DNA of 64,000 nucleotides from Lelliottia amnigena. GTDB taxonomy: Bacteria > Pseudomonadota > Gammaproteobacteria > Enterobacterales > Enterobacteriaceae. Shown here one piece after another: positions 26,953-35,372 of this stretch. Position 1 is the first letter of the stretch; each line of letters begins with the position of its first letter. The notes beneath the pieces were generated by a model. It ran no database searches. It was not told the DNA's origin and was given only the letters and a program-made list of their open reading frames with translations. The DNA lies in NCBI GenBank assembly GCA_900635465.1, contig LR134135.1, forward strand, positions 2,232,001 to 2,296,000, written 5' to 3'. A program made the position numbers and the translations under genes.

Positions 26953-28290
26953 ATGCATTACTTTAAAAGATATCCATCGGCGATGGCATTCGGCATAGTA
27001 TTTATATTAATGCTGATTCCATCTATGTTTACACCGATGCAATCTGACGATTATTCATATGCGCTAATGGGTGCGTCTGTAAAGGACCATTACTCACATT
27101 ACATACATTGGTCTGGTCGGCTCGTGGCAGATTATGTAAGCGGAACAATGCTCGCTTACTTTCCTCATTGGCTGTATGAAATAATCAATGCGGCCGGAGT
27201 GTCTGCTTTAATTTTAGCTATTGCTCAATTACCTAAATATATTATTGGTAGTGAAGATTCAAAATCAAGCTTCTTTGGGCCTATCATAATCTTCTTGCTG
27301 TACTGGATAGCAAACCCAAATCTTGGCCAAACATCATTCTGGATCGTCGGATCAGCTAACTACATGTGGACAAACTTGTTCATATGCATTTATTTTATGA
27401 CTTTATTTAGCCTTCTCCGCGCCAAAAGTTCTTCCAAGCACTATGCAATGGTTGCAGTAATTGGGCTGATTGCTGGATGTTCAAATGAAAATACAGCAAT
27501 GGTAACCATATTGATTACTGCATTTGCTATTTTTCTTGAAAAGGATGGGAACAGGAAGCTGCTTATCACAGGGCTGCTTTCGTTAACTGTAGGGGCTGCG
27601 ATTTTACTACTTGCACCGGGCAATGCTGTACGTGCGACCAGGTTCAAATCATGGTATAGCAAAAGTTTCCCCAATAGATTCGACATCCATTTCTACGAGC
27701 GACTTCCTGATTTAATGGGTTCGTTCTGGCAGGTATATATAGCAATTATAGTTTTGCTAATCGCTGGCACCGTCGGAAAGTACATTAAAGACAAAACGAA
27801 GCTTTACAGCCTGGTCTTTTTTGCAGGCGCTCTTGCTGCTAACTGTGCGTTCTTATTTGCACCAGGCATCCCAGCACGCTCAAACAACGGCGCATTAATC
27901 CTGACTTTGATCAGCATGTCGTTCATTATTTCCTCATCTATTAGACACAGCAGCTGGCAAAACAAAGCTGCCTTGTCATCAGTTTTATTAATGTGCTTGT
28001 TCTATTTCATACCTTCATATCTTTTCCTTACAAACACATGGATTGTAGGAGACAGGCAGGCACAAATTAGAAATGAAATAATCAAAATAATCTGGACAAT
28101 GGAGTTAAGAATTTTAATATTCCTGATTTCGAGTTTACTAAGCTATCTAAGAAACTGGACGCATTTGATTTATACCATAGTTTTGCGTTCGCAAAATATC
28201 ATGGCGCAGATAAAATTGGTCTTTTCAAAGTTGGGTTTGACTATTCACCCGCATACTTCTCCACCCCTCTGGATATCAACATCAAACTAA
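26953..28290 (+). CDS. Serotype-specific glucosyltransferase (Gtr), C-terminus frameshifted
   Basis: Polytopic membrane protein (about 10-11 hydrophobic helices) in the position of the serotype-specific gtr(type) gene, whose product moves glucose from the bactoprenol carrier to O-antigen. The periplasmic acidic motif after the first helix is MQSDDYSYA. The visible frame ends at 28290 in unconvincing residues. From about 28090 the -1 frame gives a well-formed hydrophilic tail to 28604, so one base is probably missing near 28076-28092 (CAAAATAAT). Corrected length about 550 aa. The particular acceptor sugar cannot be read from sequence. Confidence 0.8.
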   Translation: MHYFKRYPSAMAFGIVFILMLIPSMFTPMQSDDYSYALMGASVKDHYSHYIHWSGRLVADYVSGTMLAYFPHWLYEIINAAGVSALILAIAQLPKYIIGSEDSKSSFFGPIIIFLLYWIANPNLGQTSFWIVGSANYMWTNLFICIYFMTLFSLLRAKSSSKHYAMVAVIGLIAGCSNENTAMVTILITAFAIFLEKDGNRKLLITGLLSLTVGAAILLLAPGNAVRATRFKSWYSKSFPNRFDIHFYERLPDLMGSFWQVYIAIIVLLIAGTVGKYIKDKTKLYSLVFFAGALAANCAFLFAPGIPARSNNGALILTLISMSFIISSSIRHSSWQNKAALSSVLLMCLFYFIPSYLFLTNTWIVGDRQAQIRNEIIKIIWTMELRILIFLISSLLSYLRNWTHLIYTIVLRSQNIMAQIKLVFSKLGLTIHPHTSPPLWISTSN

Positions 28291-28604
28291 CGAGCGATCT
28301 GACTCTTAAATCAGCGTATTTTGGAGATGATGGGTATGGGATTGGCCCTCATGTTATCTTTGAGTTCAATAAGCCGCTTTATCCTGCTCTAAAAAATAAT
28401 GAAATGATCACAATTCATATTGTTAGCAAATCAGGGAAAACTGTTAACTGTGATGTTGGCTCCAATCCAGTGAATATAGATGGCAGACTCTTCTCTTCAA
28501 AAAGCCTTGAAGGGGTATCAAAAGATGACATCGAAAGAATAATTATTGGGATTTATAATAGAGAAACAAAGAAAGCAAACATCATAAAAACGATAAGTAT
28601 GTAA
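28083..28604 (+). pseudogene. Displaced C-terminal tail of the Gtr protein
   Basis: Continuous reading frame, -1 relative to the preceding gene, coding for a soluble beta-rich segment (LDAFDLYHSFAFAKYHGADK ... INIKLTSDL ... ISM stop). It has stops just upstream (TAG, TGA near 28070), so it is not an independent gene from its start. Best read as the periplasmic C-terminal domain of the glucosyltransferase cut off by a one-base deletion. A short internal ATG frame at 28404 is part of it. Confidence 0.7.
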
Positions 28605-28609
28605 AAGAA

Positions 28610-28637
28610 GGCGGCGCAAGCCGCCTTAGTTTTGTTT
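28610..28637. terminator. Terminator between gtr and tailspike
   Basis: GGCGGC-GCAA-GCCGCC stem at 28610-28625, followed on the plus strand by TTAGTTTTGTTT. Placed between convergent genes; ends the gtr transcript and perhaps the tailspike one. Confidence 0.8.
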
Positions 28638-28717
28638 AGCTAAATGACACTTTCATCCAGTCGGTCCCAACAACATTTGTATTGCCTGTCGTGAGGCGAA
28701 TCCAGCCGTAAGTCAGG

Positions 28718-30607
28718 TTAGCCGCTGCCGTGGCTGAGTTCCTTACCATATCGCCCTGACGCCAAACGGCCTACCGTTGGCACAGTTGCGGCCAGAGTCA
28801 TGCCATTAATATTCTCACCCTTAACAAGATACAACCCAGCTGCACCCATCAATGTTGTGTAGTTTGCCACCCCAAAGAAATTAGATCCTGGCAAAACCAC
28901 ATTCGAACCAGTGAATGTAATTGGTGAAGTAGCCGAATACTCTATGCAGCGCGCTGCGCCTGATGCACCCGGTATATTAACGAGGTATGTGTTATTTCGC
29001 TGCTCAAGCCCACCAACTAATAATGCATCTCTGAACCATAGGCCGAATAGATTTGAGCCTACGGCAGGCGAGAACGTAGTGATTTTTAGAGAAATGTCGC
29101 AGTTATTAGCACCGCCAATGAGAACCCCGGTATCCTGGACGTTGGTCATGTTCAAATCAAGCGAACACTGACGGATTGCAACCCTCTGTCCGACGCGAGC
29201 GCCAACTATGCACCCATTTACAACACCGGTAATTTTAGTCCTGATTGAATCTTCAAAAAATAGAGCGACAGCCGATAATGTATCGCCAACAAAATTTATG
29301 CTGCAATTGCTTGTGCCTTCCACTCGAACAGCTCCGGAGCCGCGGAGGTTGGCTTTGAGAATGTGGCAACTTTGAATTTTTGGCGGATTTACAACACCAC
29401 CGTAGTACATAGCGATGCCGCCCGTTCCGCCGTTGATTACATCGACGCTGTATACGATAAAGTCTCGTACGACAAAGTCATTGCCTGCATTCGGCTCAAT
29501 ATCAAGGCCACCCGGCTGCAGCTCACCACCGACAACACCACCAATATTCTCTGAATACATGTAGCTAATGCTGCCGCGAATACAGGCAATAACCGACACT
29601 AAATTCCTACCGTCCTGCGTGGAGTTTCTGCCGATAACTGTTCCGATATTAATATCGTTAGGCTGCTTGGTCCCCTCTGTGACAGGGTCTCCGCGACTGA
29701 TATATAACCCGTCGCCTCGGATCTCATTAGCTTCGAAATACGGGATGTTGATTTTCGATGCCCCAGTGATTGAGACGTTGAAAATGTGCTGCCTGTCGAA
29801 CTGGTTTGCTCTGTTGCCATCCCCGCGATAGTAAAGGGTAAGACCAGTTACCGTGCTGTTAATTATTAAGCCATTCCATGCCCCGAATTTATTGCTTTGT
29901 GCCGTGGTATTTTCCGTTAAAAGGTGCTTACCCTTGAAGTAAATTGTCGTCCCTTCCCACCCTGTCCCCGTAAGCTCAACTCCTGCAAACTTATATGTCC
30001 CTGAATCAAAAACAATAAATTTACCTTTGTTCGCATTCAGAAATGTCGATACTTGCGCAGAAACGTCTGATCCATCATTCGAAATTCCGGCGTCAGCAGT
30101 GGCATATACAATATTACTTCTACGCTTGCTCAGCTCACTTCCGACAGTCCCTGCCTCATAGGATACTGCAAAATCATAACCAGAAAGCCCCGCGCCGGAT
30201 GTTTTAGCTAAATCCTTTCTCAGTACGTCTGCAACATCGACAGGCTGCCATTTACCGGGCCCGGTACCGCCAGAAGATCCCGGAGTTGAACCTGATGTTA
30301 CTGTTTTTGGTAGCGATGAAAGGTCATCCCACCGATACCATAACCCGGTTGATGTATCCTGAAGAAGATCACCAGGATTCATAACCGTTCCGCCAGCCTG
30401 GAATGAACCCTTTAGGTTCCAGCCAAGGCTGTAGATTTGCTCCAGTACAAGCTGCTTAAGGCCCTCAATCGTGTAATGCTCAGTGCCGAATCGGTCGATA
30501 TATTTCAGTGCAAGCGATGTAACGAACTCGTCAATTTTCCCAGCATTGAATTTCAAATCGCGCGGGGATTCACTCGGGACAGTGTCTTGAGTTGGGATGG
30601 TAGCCAT
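28718..30607 (-). CDS. Phage tailspike / tail fibre protein
   Basis: Receptor-binding tail protein of 629 aa as read. N-terminal adaptor region (IPTQDTVPSESPRDLKFNAG ... YTIEGLKQLVLEQI), a Gly/Ser-rich linker (about 105-125), then a beta-helix-type repeat region of asparagine- and glycine-rich strands, as in polysaccharide-degrading spikes. ATG 30607 has GGAAAA upstream. The last residues (GRLASGRYGKEL) are out of frame: removing one T from a three-base run (28764-28766, plus strand AAA) gives RWRQGDMVRNS, then a tail ending DWMKVSFS at 28636. Likely a homopolymer error or late mutation. Confidence 0.85.
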   Translation of the reverse strand: MATIPTQDTVPSESPRDLKFNAGKIDEFVTSLALKYIDRFGTEHYTIEGLKQLVLEQIYSLGWNLKGSFQAGGTVMNPGDLLQDTSTGLWYRWDDLSSLPKTVTSGSTPGSSGGTGPGKWQPVDVADVLRKDLAKTSGAGLSGYDFAVSYEAGTVGSELSKRRSNIVYATADAGISNDGSDVSAQVSTFLNANKGKFIVFDSGTYKFAGVELTGTGWEGTTIYFKGKHLLTENTTAQSNKFGAWNGLIINSTVTGLTLYYRGDGNRANQFDRQHIFNVSITGASKINIPYFEANEIRGDGLYISRGDPVTEGTKQPNDINIGTVIGRNSTQDGRNLVSVIACIRGSISYMYSENIGGVVGGELQPGGLDIEPNAGNDFVVRDFIVYSVDVINGGTGGIAMYYGGVVNPPKIQSCHILKANLRGSGAVRVEGTSNCSINFVGDTLSAVALFFEDSIRTKITGVVNGCIVGARVGQRVAIRQCSLDLNMTNVQDTGVLIGGANNCDISLKITTFSPAVGSNLFGLWFRDALLVGGLEQRNNTYLVNIPGASGAARCIEYSATSPITFTGSNVVLPGSNFFGVANYTTLMGAAGLYLVKGENINGMTLAATVPTVGRLASGRYGKELSHGSG

Positions 30608-30664
30608 ATTTTTTCCATAAAAAAACCAGCGCATTGGCCGGGTTGAGATTGGTGGATTGGTCTT

Positions 30665-31423
30665 TTAGTAGATATTGTCGCTGTACTCCGCTACGGTCAG
30701 AGATACTGTGTTATCGGGGTTTGGTTTAATGCTGTTGACAGTCCAAAGCTGGCTGTCCATTTCCTCAACTGTTGCGATGAGATATCGCGATGGGAGCTGC
30801 ACTGTATCTCCGTTCCAGATATTGAGCTGAATGTTGGGTATTGCGGCGGTGAATCCGTACTTCGTTTCGCTGCGGGCCGTCGCCGGATAACGCAGTGTGG
30901 GATTGCCAAGGCTGTCGGTGACCAGCACATACATCGAACCAGTAAACGTGATCGGCTCACTTGTGTCGAAGTTATTCCCTGCCCGACCAGTAATGTAGCC
31001 CTGCTGCTGGTTGCTGTCGTAGATGTCTGGCATCTGAATGACGCTACCCACCTGGATAATCCCGTCTTCAAACACTTTGGCGCTCATCTTCACCCGCGAG
31101 TAGATAAGGCGTTTCGTTTCCCGCACCGCACGATCACGCGCCTGGTACTCATCACGGAAGCCAACTATCTCCAGTTTGTTCGGGTTCTCCGCTTCCTGCT
31201 CGACGATAGCGCCGTTCAGCACGCGGTAATTGATGTACGTCTTGTTGTTTGTCGTCGGATGAACGTAGGACACCTGAACGCCGTCATAACCTCCAGGCAG
31301 CGTAGCTTCGTATGAGATTTTGTATTCATCGGTCTTCATATTGGCCCGGTTGAATACCGCCGCCGGGTAGTCAACCTTCTGATCGCGCGTGAACGTCAGA
31401 ACCCCGTCATCCCAATACGCCAT
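30665..31423 (-). CDS. C-terminal fragment of a phage tail (tip/host-specificity type) protein
   Basis: 252-aa fragment rich in beta-strand motifs (GGYDGVQVSYVHPTTNNKTY, VGSVIQMPDIYD, LWTVNSIKPNPDNTVSLTV), typical of the C-terminal part of tail-tip proteins. It has no plausible own start: its upstream sequence is the first codons of terminase large subunit in another frame. This marks the right side of a deletion junction near 31410. Whether it is expressed is doubtful. Exact family uncertain. Confidence 0.6.
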   Translation of the reverse strand: MAYWDDGVLTFTRDQKVDYPAAVFNRANMKTDEYKISYEATLPGGYDGVQVSYVHPTTNNKTYINYRVLNGAIVEQEAENPNKLEIVGFRDEYQARDRAVRETKRLIYSRVKMSAKVFEDGIIQVGSVIQMPDIYDSNQQQGYITGRAGNNFDTSEPITFTGSMYVLVTDSLGNPTLRYPATARSETKYGFTAAIPNIQLNIWNGDTVQLPSRYLIATVEEMDSQLWTVNSIKPNPDNTVSLTVAEYSDNIY

Positions 31424-31505
31424 TACCCTCTTTGTCGGTGATCCAGTAGAGATTGTTCAGTCGCCAGTCTTTGTCGGCCAGCAGCTTGATGTGCTCAGGT
31501 TTCAT
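31407..31505 (-). pseudogene. Terminase large subunit, N-terminal stub
   Basis: 32-codon frame beginning at ATG 31505 and overlapping the small-subunit stop (TAATG). It reads MKPEHIKLLADKDW then RLNNLYWITDKEG, the usual start of a phage terminase large subunit, and hits a stop after about six unrelated codons. The rest of the gene has been deleted and replaced by the tail-protein fragment. Confidence 0.75.
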
Positions 31506-32107
31506 TACGCCCCCTGAGACAGTGAATCCATAAGGTCCGAAAGTTGCTTAACGGAGTTGTCGCCTTCCGGCCCGTCGATATCGTAGGCCTGACGTTCAAG
31601 CCCGATCAGATTCTTCAGCGCGTCGCTCAGTGCCTTAACCGACTTAACGCGCTCCGGCATGCTGATGACCTTGTGGTAAATCTCGTTGGGCTTGTCCTGG
31701 CCTTTGTCGTCTGGGTCGAACATCAACTCTCCGAGCTTCTCCAGCGCGGCCACGTCTGCGCACTCTGCGCCCAACTCATCAAATAGTGCATTGGTTATCT
31801 GCCGAGCGCGCTTAATGTCGCCGCGATGCTCCATACGGACATTGGCGATTACCTCAGCCGTCGCCTCGATGAGTACGCGTTCGTTAAAAGTGACTTCACT
31901 GCGTACCTGTTTGCGTACCTCGGCTTTGCGTACCAGATCATCGGCACGCTCTTTAACTTTAGCCTTGAGATCGCGGGACCAGTCATCCCGTTTAGCGCGC
32001 TTACGGATAGCGCCTTCGCTGATACCATGTTGTGCCGCAATTTCACGAAGAGACATCACTCCGGCCCGGTATGCCGTCTCGATGGCCTCCCAGTCGGGTG
32101 ATTTCAC
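31505..32107 (-). CDS. Phage terminase small subunit
   Basis: 200-aa DNA-recognition subunit of the packaging motor. N-terminal helix-turn-helix (WEAIETAYRAGVMSLREIAA, HGISEGAIRKRAKRDDW, residues 6-43), a basic helical middle and an acidic C-terminus. It is complete, but its partner large subunit is reduced to a 32-codon stub, so packaging by this prophage alone is impossible. Start at ATG 32107. Confidence 0.88.
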   Translation of the reverse strand: MKSPDWEAIETAYRAGVMSLREIAAQHGISEGAIRKRAKRDDWSRDLKAKVKERADDLVRKAEVRKQVRSEVTFNERVLIEATAEVIANVRMEHRGDIKRARQITNALFDELGAECADVAALEKLGELMFDPDDKGQDKPNEIYHKVISMPERVKSVKALSDALKNLIGLERQAYDIDGPEGDNSVKQLSDLMDSLSQGA

Positions 32108-32184
32108 TGGTTATCCTTTGTTTAAGTTTATGGAGATTTTGCCGTTATAAATCTTACAGATTTCAATTTTGAGGTGAGTATTAA

Positions 32185-32619
32185 ATGGACTGGTTACTTG
32201 CAACATTGTTTTTTTCGCTTATTGCGTTGATTTTCCGCTCAACGTTCACACATGGCATCGCGGGAAGGTTTCTCTATGTAGATAAAAGAACCAAAGACGT
32301 AACTCTACATATGGCAATTTTTGGGACACCAAGAAATAAAAAAGGAGTACATAAACTCACGACATCATTTATTAATGCACTTAAAAAACTGAAGAAAAAA
32401 GGTTATGCAAGTGTATCAATGGAGAGCCATCTGATCGATTCAAAGAGACTAGCTATGCTGCATCGACTGGCCCAAAAGGATGGCTACACCATTGTAAATG
32501 TACGCCACTTCCCTACACCAAGGTGGCAGCGGTTTTTTATTCCTGTATCAATGGCTGTATTACGGTTTAAGATCGTAAAAGTGAAGCCGCAAACTTGCTC
32601 TTTAACCATCATTTTGTGA
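32185..32619 (+). CDS. Hypothetical protein with N-terminal membrane anchor (phage cargo)
   Basis: 144-aa protein, not recognised. One N-terminal hydrophobic helix (about residues 3-18), then a basic domain with the run LKKLKKKGYASVSMESH and an alpha/beta pattern up to VNVRHFPTPRW. Opposite in strand to the late phage genes and AT-richer, which marks it as a later cargo insertion. GAGGTG upstream of the ATG. Confidence 0.55.
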   Translation: MDWLLATLFFSLIALIFRSTFTHGIAGRFLYVDKRTKDVTLHMAIFGTPRNKKGVHKLTTSFINALKKLKKKGYASVSMESHLIDSKRLAMLHRLAQKDGYTIVNVRHFPTPRWQRFFIPVSMAVLRFKIVKVKPQTCSLTIIL

Positions 32620-32715
32620 TGTTATCAATGCTGTAAAAGATGCCGTTGCTAGCGTGGCATTTAACTCGATGAGGTACACGCGACAGAACATCTCTTGCTT
32701 GTCGGTGAGTGCCAT
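32602..32715 (-). pseudogene. Remnant of a second terminase small subunit
   Basis: 37-codon frame whose first 20 residues (ALTDKQEMFCRVYLIELNAT) match the usual N-terminus of a different terminase small-subunit family; it then decays. It lies between the two cargo genes, so cargo insertion or recombination probably broke it. Seen by eye only. Confidence 0.5.
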
Positions 32716-32735
32716 AGATTACCTTAGGGATATAT

Positions 32736-33212
32736 ATGTTTGACTTACAACATTACAGAACACTGACCACGCAGAGTGGGCAAGATGAAAAGATTGTTTC
32801 CTTGATAAACTCTCAGGATGACATTGGCGTTTACCTGAGGGCCCACTTATTGATTGAGCAAACTTTAGAGGCATGGTTAATTTGCTCTACTAACAACAGA
32901 GACTTTTTAGCTGGTTTTGGCGAGAATCTTAGCCTTGACTTTGCAGCCAAAGCTCAACTAGCCATGAATTTTGGGATGAGTCGAGAACTAGTTAAATTCG
33001 TTAAAAAGTTCAATAATTTTCGAAATAAAAGATCGCATCAGATAGAAAACTCGGAAATAACAATCAGTGAAATTGATACTCTCGAAGGATTAATGCAGCA
33101 GAACTACCCTTCTGAACTAGTGCCAATAAGAGATTTCCGCCTAGGTGTCTACATTGGTGAACCTAGAGTTGTTCGATTTAATGAATCAGAACACTACTTC
33201 GAGATAAGTTGA
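32736..33212 (+). CDS. HEPN-like protein (phage cargo)
   Basis: 158-aa mainly helical protein. It contains RNKRSH at residues 96-101, fitting the HEPN ribonuclease motif R-N-x3-H, after a helix (VKFVKKFNNF) in the expected place. An upstream helix (VYLRAHLLIEQTLEAWL) fits the first HEPN helices. HEPN proteins act as RNases in toxin-antitoxin and abortive-infection systems; this one has no paired MNT nucleotidyltransferase. The C-terminal part (FRLGVYIGEPRVVRFN) is beta-rich. Opposite in strand to the phage late genes and AT-rich, so probably cargo. Function is inferred from one motif. Confidence 0.5.
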   Translation: MFDLQHYRTLTTQSGQDEKIVSLINSQDDIGVYLRAHLLIEQTLEAWLICSTNNRDFLAGFGENLSLDFAAKAQLAMNFGMSRELVKFVKKFNNFRNKRSHQIENSEITISEIDTLEGLMQQNYPSELVPIRDFRLGVYIGEPRVVRFNESEHYFEIS

Positions 33213-33288
33213 TTATGTTATATGCAATGTTTTCAATGCGGTCTCACTTCGAAGCGGAGCAATTAAGTTCAAGGCCATAAATATAGCC

Positions 33289-33480
33289 TTACGTTTTGCC
33301 ATCTTCTACTGGCACAAAGTGGAACTGCTCAACGCTGTCAGGCCGGAAGTAACGCCATTCACCTGTGTCGGTCGCCAGCGCTACGAAACCGTTAACGATC
33401 TCAGGCTGGCTGCGCTTCATCAGGCCTGTGAAGGTTTCTTTCGATGTGGTGGTGATCGTGATTTGGTAGATATCGGACAT
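33289..33480 (-). CDS. Hypothetical phage protein
   Basis: 63-aa protein, not recognised. Beta-rich (IYQITITTTSKETFTGLM, WRYFRPDSVEQFHFVP), possibly a small barrel. AGAGG precedes the ATG closely. Lies between the terminase region and the lysis cassette. Confidence 0.6.
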   Translation of the reverse strand: MSDIYQITITTTSKETFTGLMKRSQPEIVNGFVALATDTGEWRYFRPDSVEQFHFVPVEDGKT

Positions 33481-33573
33481 TGAGAACCTCTTTATCCGCG
33501 ATCGGGGATATTTTTGTTTTATCCCTTTGCGGGGATATTTCCATTACGATGAGCCTACCCATGGTGATGGCAA

Positions 33574-33595
33574 TAAAAAACCGCCCGGAGGCGGT
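33574..33595 (-). terminator. Terminator downstream of the 71-aa gene
   Basis: ACCGCC-loop-GGCGGT stem followed on the minus strand by TTTTTTATTG, a canonical intrinsic terminator just after the gene ending at 33611. Confidence 0.85.
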
Positions 33596-33610
33596 CAGTT
33601 TTCGCTGTAG

Positions 33611-33826
33611 TTAGGCTCTTCTGTTTGAGCCTTGAAGGAAACCTAACAATTCTGGCACTGAAATATCATCCAGATTACGCTGTAAAAAATGGCTTTCGGT
33701 TTTAGTTTGCCCATCAACGGCGGTCTCGTGAACAAACCGGATACCAATTCTATGTATCTCTACAAAGAAATTACCACCCTTAAAATATTTGCTTCCTGCT
33801 TCATAGACTTCGCTAACAGTAACCAT
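33611..33826 (-). CDS. Hypothetical phage protein
   Basis: 71-aa protein, not recognised. Contains EIHRIGIRFVHETAVDG (beta) and a helical C-terminus PELLGFLQGSNRRA. It is followed by a strong terminator, which supports it as a real transcription unit. Confidence 0.55.
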   Translation of the reverse strand: MVTVSEVYEAGSKYFKGGNFFVEIHRIGIRFVHETAVDGQTKTESHFLQRNLDDISVPELLGFLQGSNRRA

Positions 33827-33905
33827 TTATCCACTTTGCCTCATATCGACCTGTAGTATCAGAATCCTATCACCGACTCCATAAAAACAGGTAAATTGTG
33901 TGGCA

Positions 33906-34229
33906 TTATTGAGTGGCTCTTGATGACTCTATTTGCCGGATTGCCGCCTTATCCAGATTGCACTGACCCAGCGCCGTATAAAGCTGAGCGTTTAACTCCA
34001 GACTTGCCTGCCACGTGAAAGGATTTACCATTCCGGGGGTCGGAGTGTCTGAGGTCAGGTCAGCGCTTATCGGCACCACCGGGGTTGGAACGTAAACTGT
34101 GTGCGTATTCCCGCAGGCTGTCAGCAGCGGCAGCAGGAACAAGCTGCTTAGCACACGGATCGCCTTCAAGCGCCTGCCTGATGTAGACAATGCGCGTTTC
34201 GCCTTTCTGGGCCAGTTCGTTCTTAGCAT
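33906..34229 (-). CDS. Rz1-like outer-membrane spanin lipoprotein
   Basis: Frame embedded out of phase in Rz. It has a hydrophobic signal followed by the lipobox LTAC (SSLFLLPLLTAC), then a proline-rich segment (VYVPTPVVPISADL), the hallmark of Rz1. Lipidated Rz1 joins inner-membrane Rz to fuse the membranes at the end of lysis. The true start is probably just before the hydrophobic run, perhaps a GTG (VLSSLF); the listed start is the longest frame. Confidence 0.75.
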   Translation of the reverse strand: MLRTNWPRKAKRALSTSGRRLKAIRVLSSLFLLPLLTACGNTHTVYVPTPVVPISADLTSDTPTPGMVNPFTWQASLELNAQLYTALGQCNLDKAAIRQIESSRATQ

Positions 34230-34445
34230 TCTGGGTAGCCTGTGAGATGTCGCGGATGATGTTCATCGTGGTGATCACGTTGTTAGTGATCGCCTCCGAT
34301 GTGTCTGCTCTGACTGTCGCTTTATCGCGCTGGACTTTGTAGATGATGGCATTGTCGCGGTAGTGGTTCACGAGAACGCCAGCACACCGATTACCGCCAC
34401 TACAATCAGCTGCAGCCAGTAGCGCTTTGCCAGTGCGCTAATCAC
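34060..34445 (-). pseudogene. Rz-like inner-membrane spanin, frameshifted
   Basis: Begins with GTG 34445 overlapping the endolysin stop. An N-terminal transmembrane helix (WLQLIVVAVIGVLAF) is followed by a stop, and the spanin coiled-coil body (NHYRDNAIIYKVQRDKA) continues in another frame. Adding one T to the run at 34375-34376 (plus strand AA) restores FLVNHYRDN. Rz anchors in the inner membrane and binds Rz1. A one-base homopolymer loss, possibly sequencing error. Confidence 0.75.
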
Positions 34446-34882
34446 GACAGGAACAGAGCGCGCTCTGCCTCACGCCGACGGGTCAGCCCATTCAGGACTT
34501 TGCCACCGGCTTTATTCCAGCGCGGGAATTCGTCGGCAGCGCCAGCGTAATCACCTGCGTTGAGTTTGCGCAGCAGAGTCGATGTGGATAGTGACCGGGC
34601 GCCGAGGTTATACGTGAACGACACCAGGGCATCAAATTGCCCCTGAGTAAGCCCAACTTTAACCAGGCGAGACACGTCGCTTTCGTAACTGACCATTCCT
34701 GTCTTCAGCAGGCGTTCTGCCGTCTCCTGCTTAATGGTCATTCCGGCGCGGATTGGTTTCGCATCCACAGGCTGAGTCCAGCCATAGCCGATCGTCCAGA
34801 CGCCTACGCTGTCCTGGTAGGCGGTGAGTTTGCAACCTTCGAACTCTTTGATCAGGGCAATACCTTTATCACTGGTTTGCAT
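34442..34882 (-). CDS. Phage endolysin, GH24 lysozyme
   Basis: 146-aa muramidase. The catalytic Glu lies in IKEFEGCKL (about residue 15), followed by AYQDSVGVWTIGYG, carrying the catalytic Asp/Thr region. C-terminal segments FTYNLGA and RWNKAGGKVLNGLTRRREAER are typical of phage R-type lysozymes. No signal or SAR helix is seen, so release should need the holin. ATG 34882 is chosen because GGGGGTGG lies upstream; the frame extends to 34894. Confidence 0.93.
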   Translation of the reverse strand: MQTSDKGIALIKEFEGCKLTAYQDSVGVWTIGYGWTQPVDAKPIRAGMTIKQETAERLLKTGMVSYESDVSRLVKVGLTQGQFDALVSFTYNLGARSLSTSTLLRKLNAGDYAGAADEFPRWNKAGGKVLNGLTRRREAERALFLS

Positions 34883-35210
34883 CACCACCCCCAAAGCGAG
34901 AATTAAACACCCTGGAAGCCATAACCTTAACCTGCTCTACGCCAACAAATCCGAGCGCGCCGCCGAAAGCAATCGACAGAGACTGTGGAAGGTTGAAGTA
35001 ATCAAGAGCTGACACAGCGGTAAGGGTCAGAGCCCCACATATGGCTCCTTCAAGAAGCATTTTCTTCCAGCCGCCACCACCGTAAGCAATTCGCAATGCG
35101 GCCATGGCAACCGATAGCAATACGGCACCCATCGGCGTTTCGCCACGCCACCAACTGTGGAGTAGTTCGATAAACTCCGTCCAGGAGTGGGGATCGTTAT
35201 GCATTTTCAT
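34869..35210 (-). CDS. Phage holin
   Basis: 113-aa membrane protein with three hydrophobic segments (about residues 27-43, 52-68, 78-95), a short soluble N-terminus (HNDPHSWTEFIELL) and a polar C-terminus. It resembles the lambda-family class III holins and lies just before the endolysin, with 14-base overlap. GGAGG is well placed before ATG 35210. It forms holes that release the endolysin. Confidence 0.88.
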   Translation of the reverse strand: MKMHNDPHSWTEFIELLHSWWRGETPMGAVLLSVAMAALRIAYGGGGWKKMLLEGAICGALTLTAVSALDYFNLPQSLSIAFGGALGFVGVEQVKVMASRVFNSRFGGGDANQ

Positions 35211-35321
35211 AGTCTCTAACCTCCGGCTTAAAAGCGGGGGGCTGTGTGTTTAAAAGGGTCAGGCCCTCGGGACGATTTAACAAGAAGGCATGTCGAGGAT
35301 GGTTCCCGGGGACTGAAAATG

Positions 35322-35343
35322 AAAAAGGCTGCTTAAAGCAGCC
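35322..35343 (-). terminator. Terminator after the 166-aa membrane protein
   Basis: GGCTGC-TTAAA-GCAGCC stem followed on the minus strand by TTTTTCATTTTC. It separates the cargo gene ending at 35373 from the lysis cassette. Confidence 0.75.
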
Positions 35344-35372
35344 TCCAAAGATTTTTTAACGAAGATTCATTA

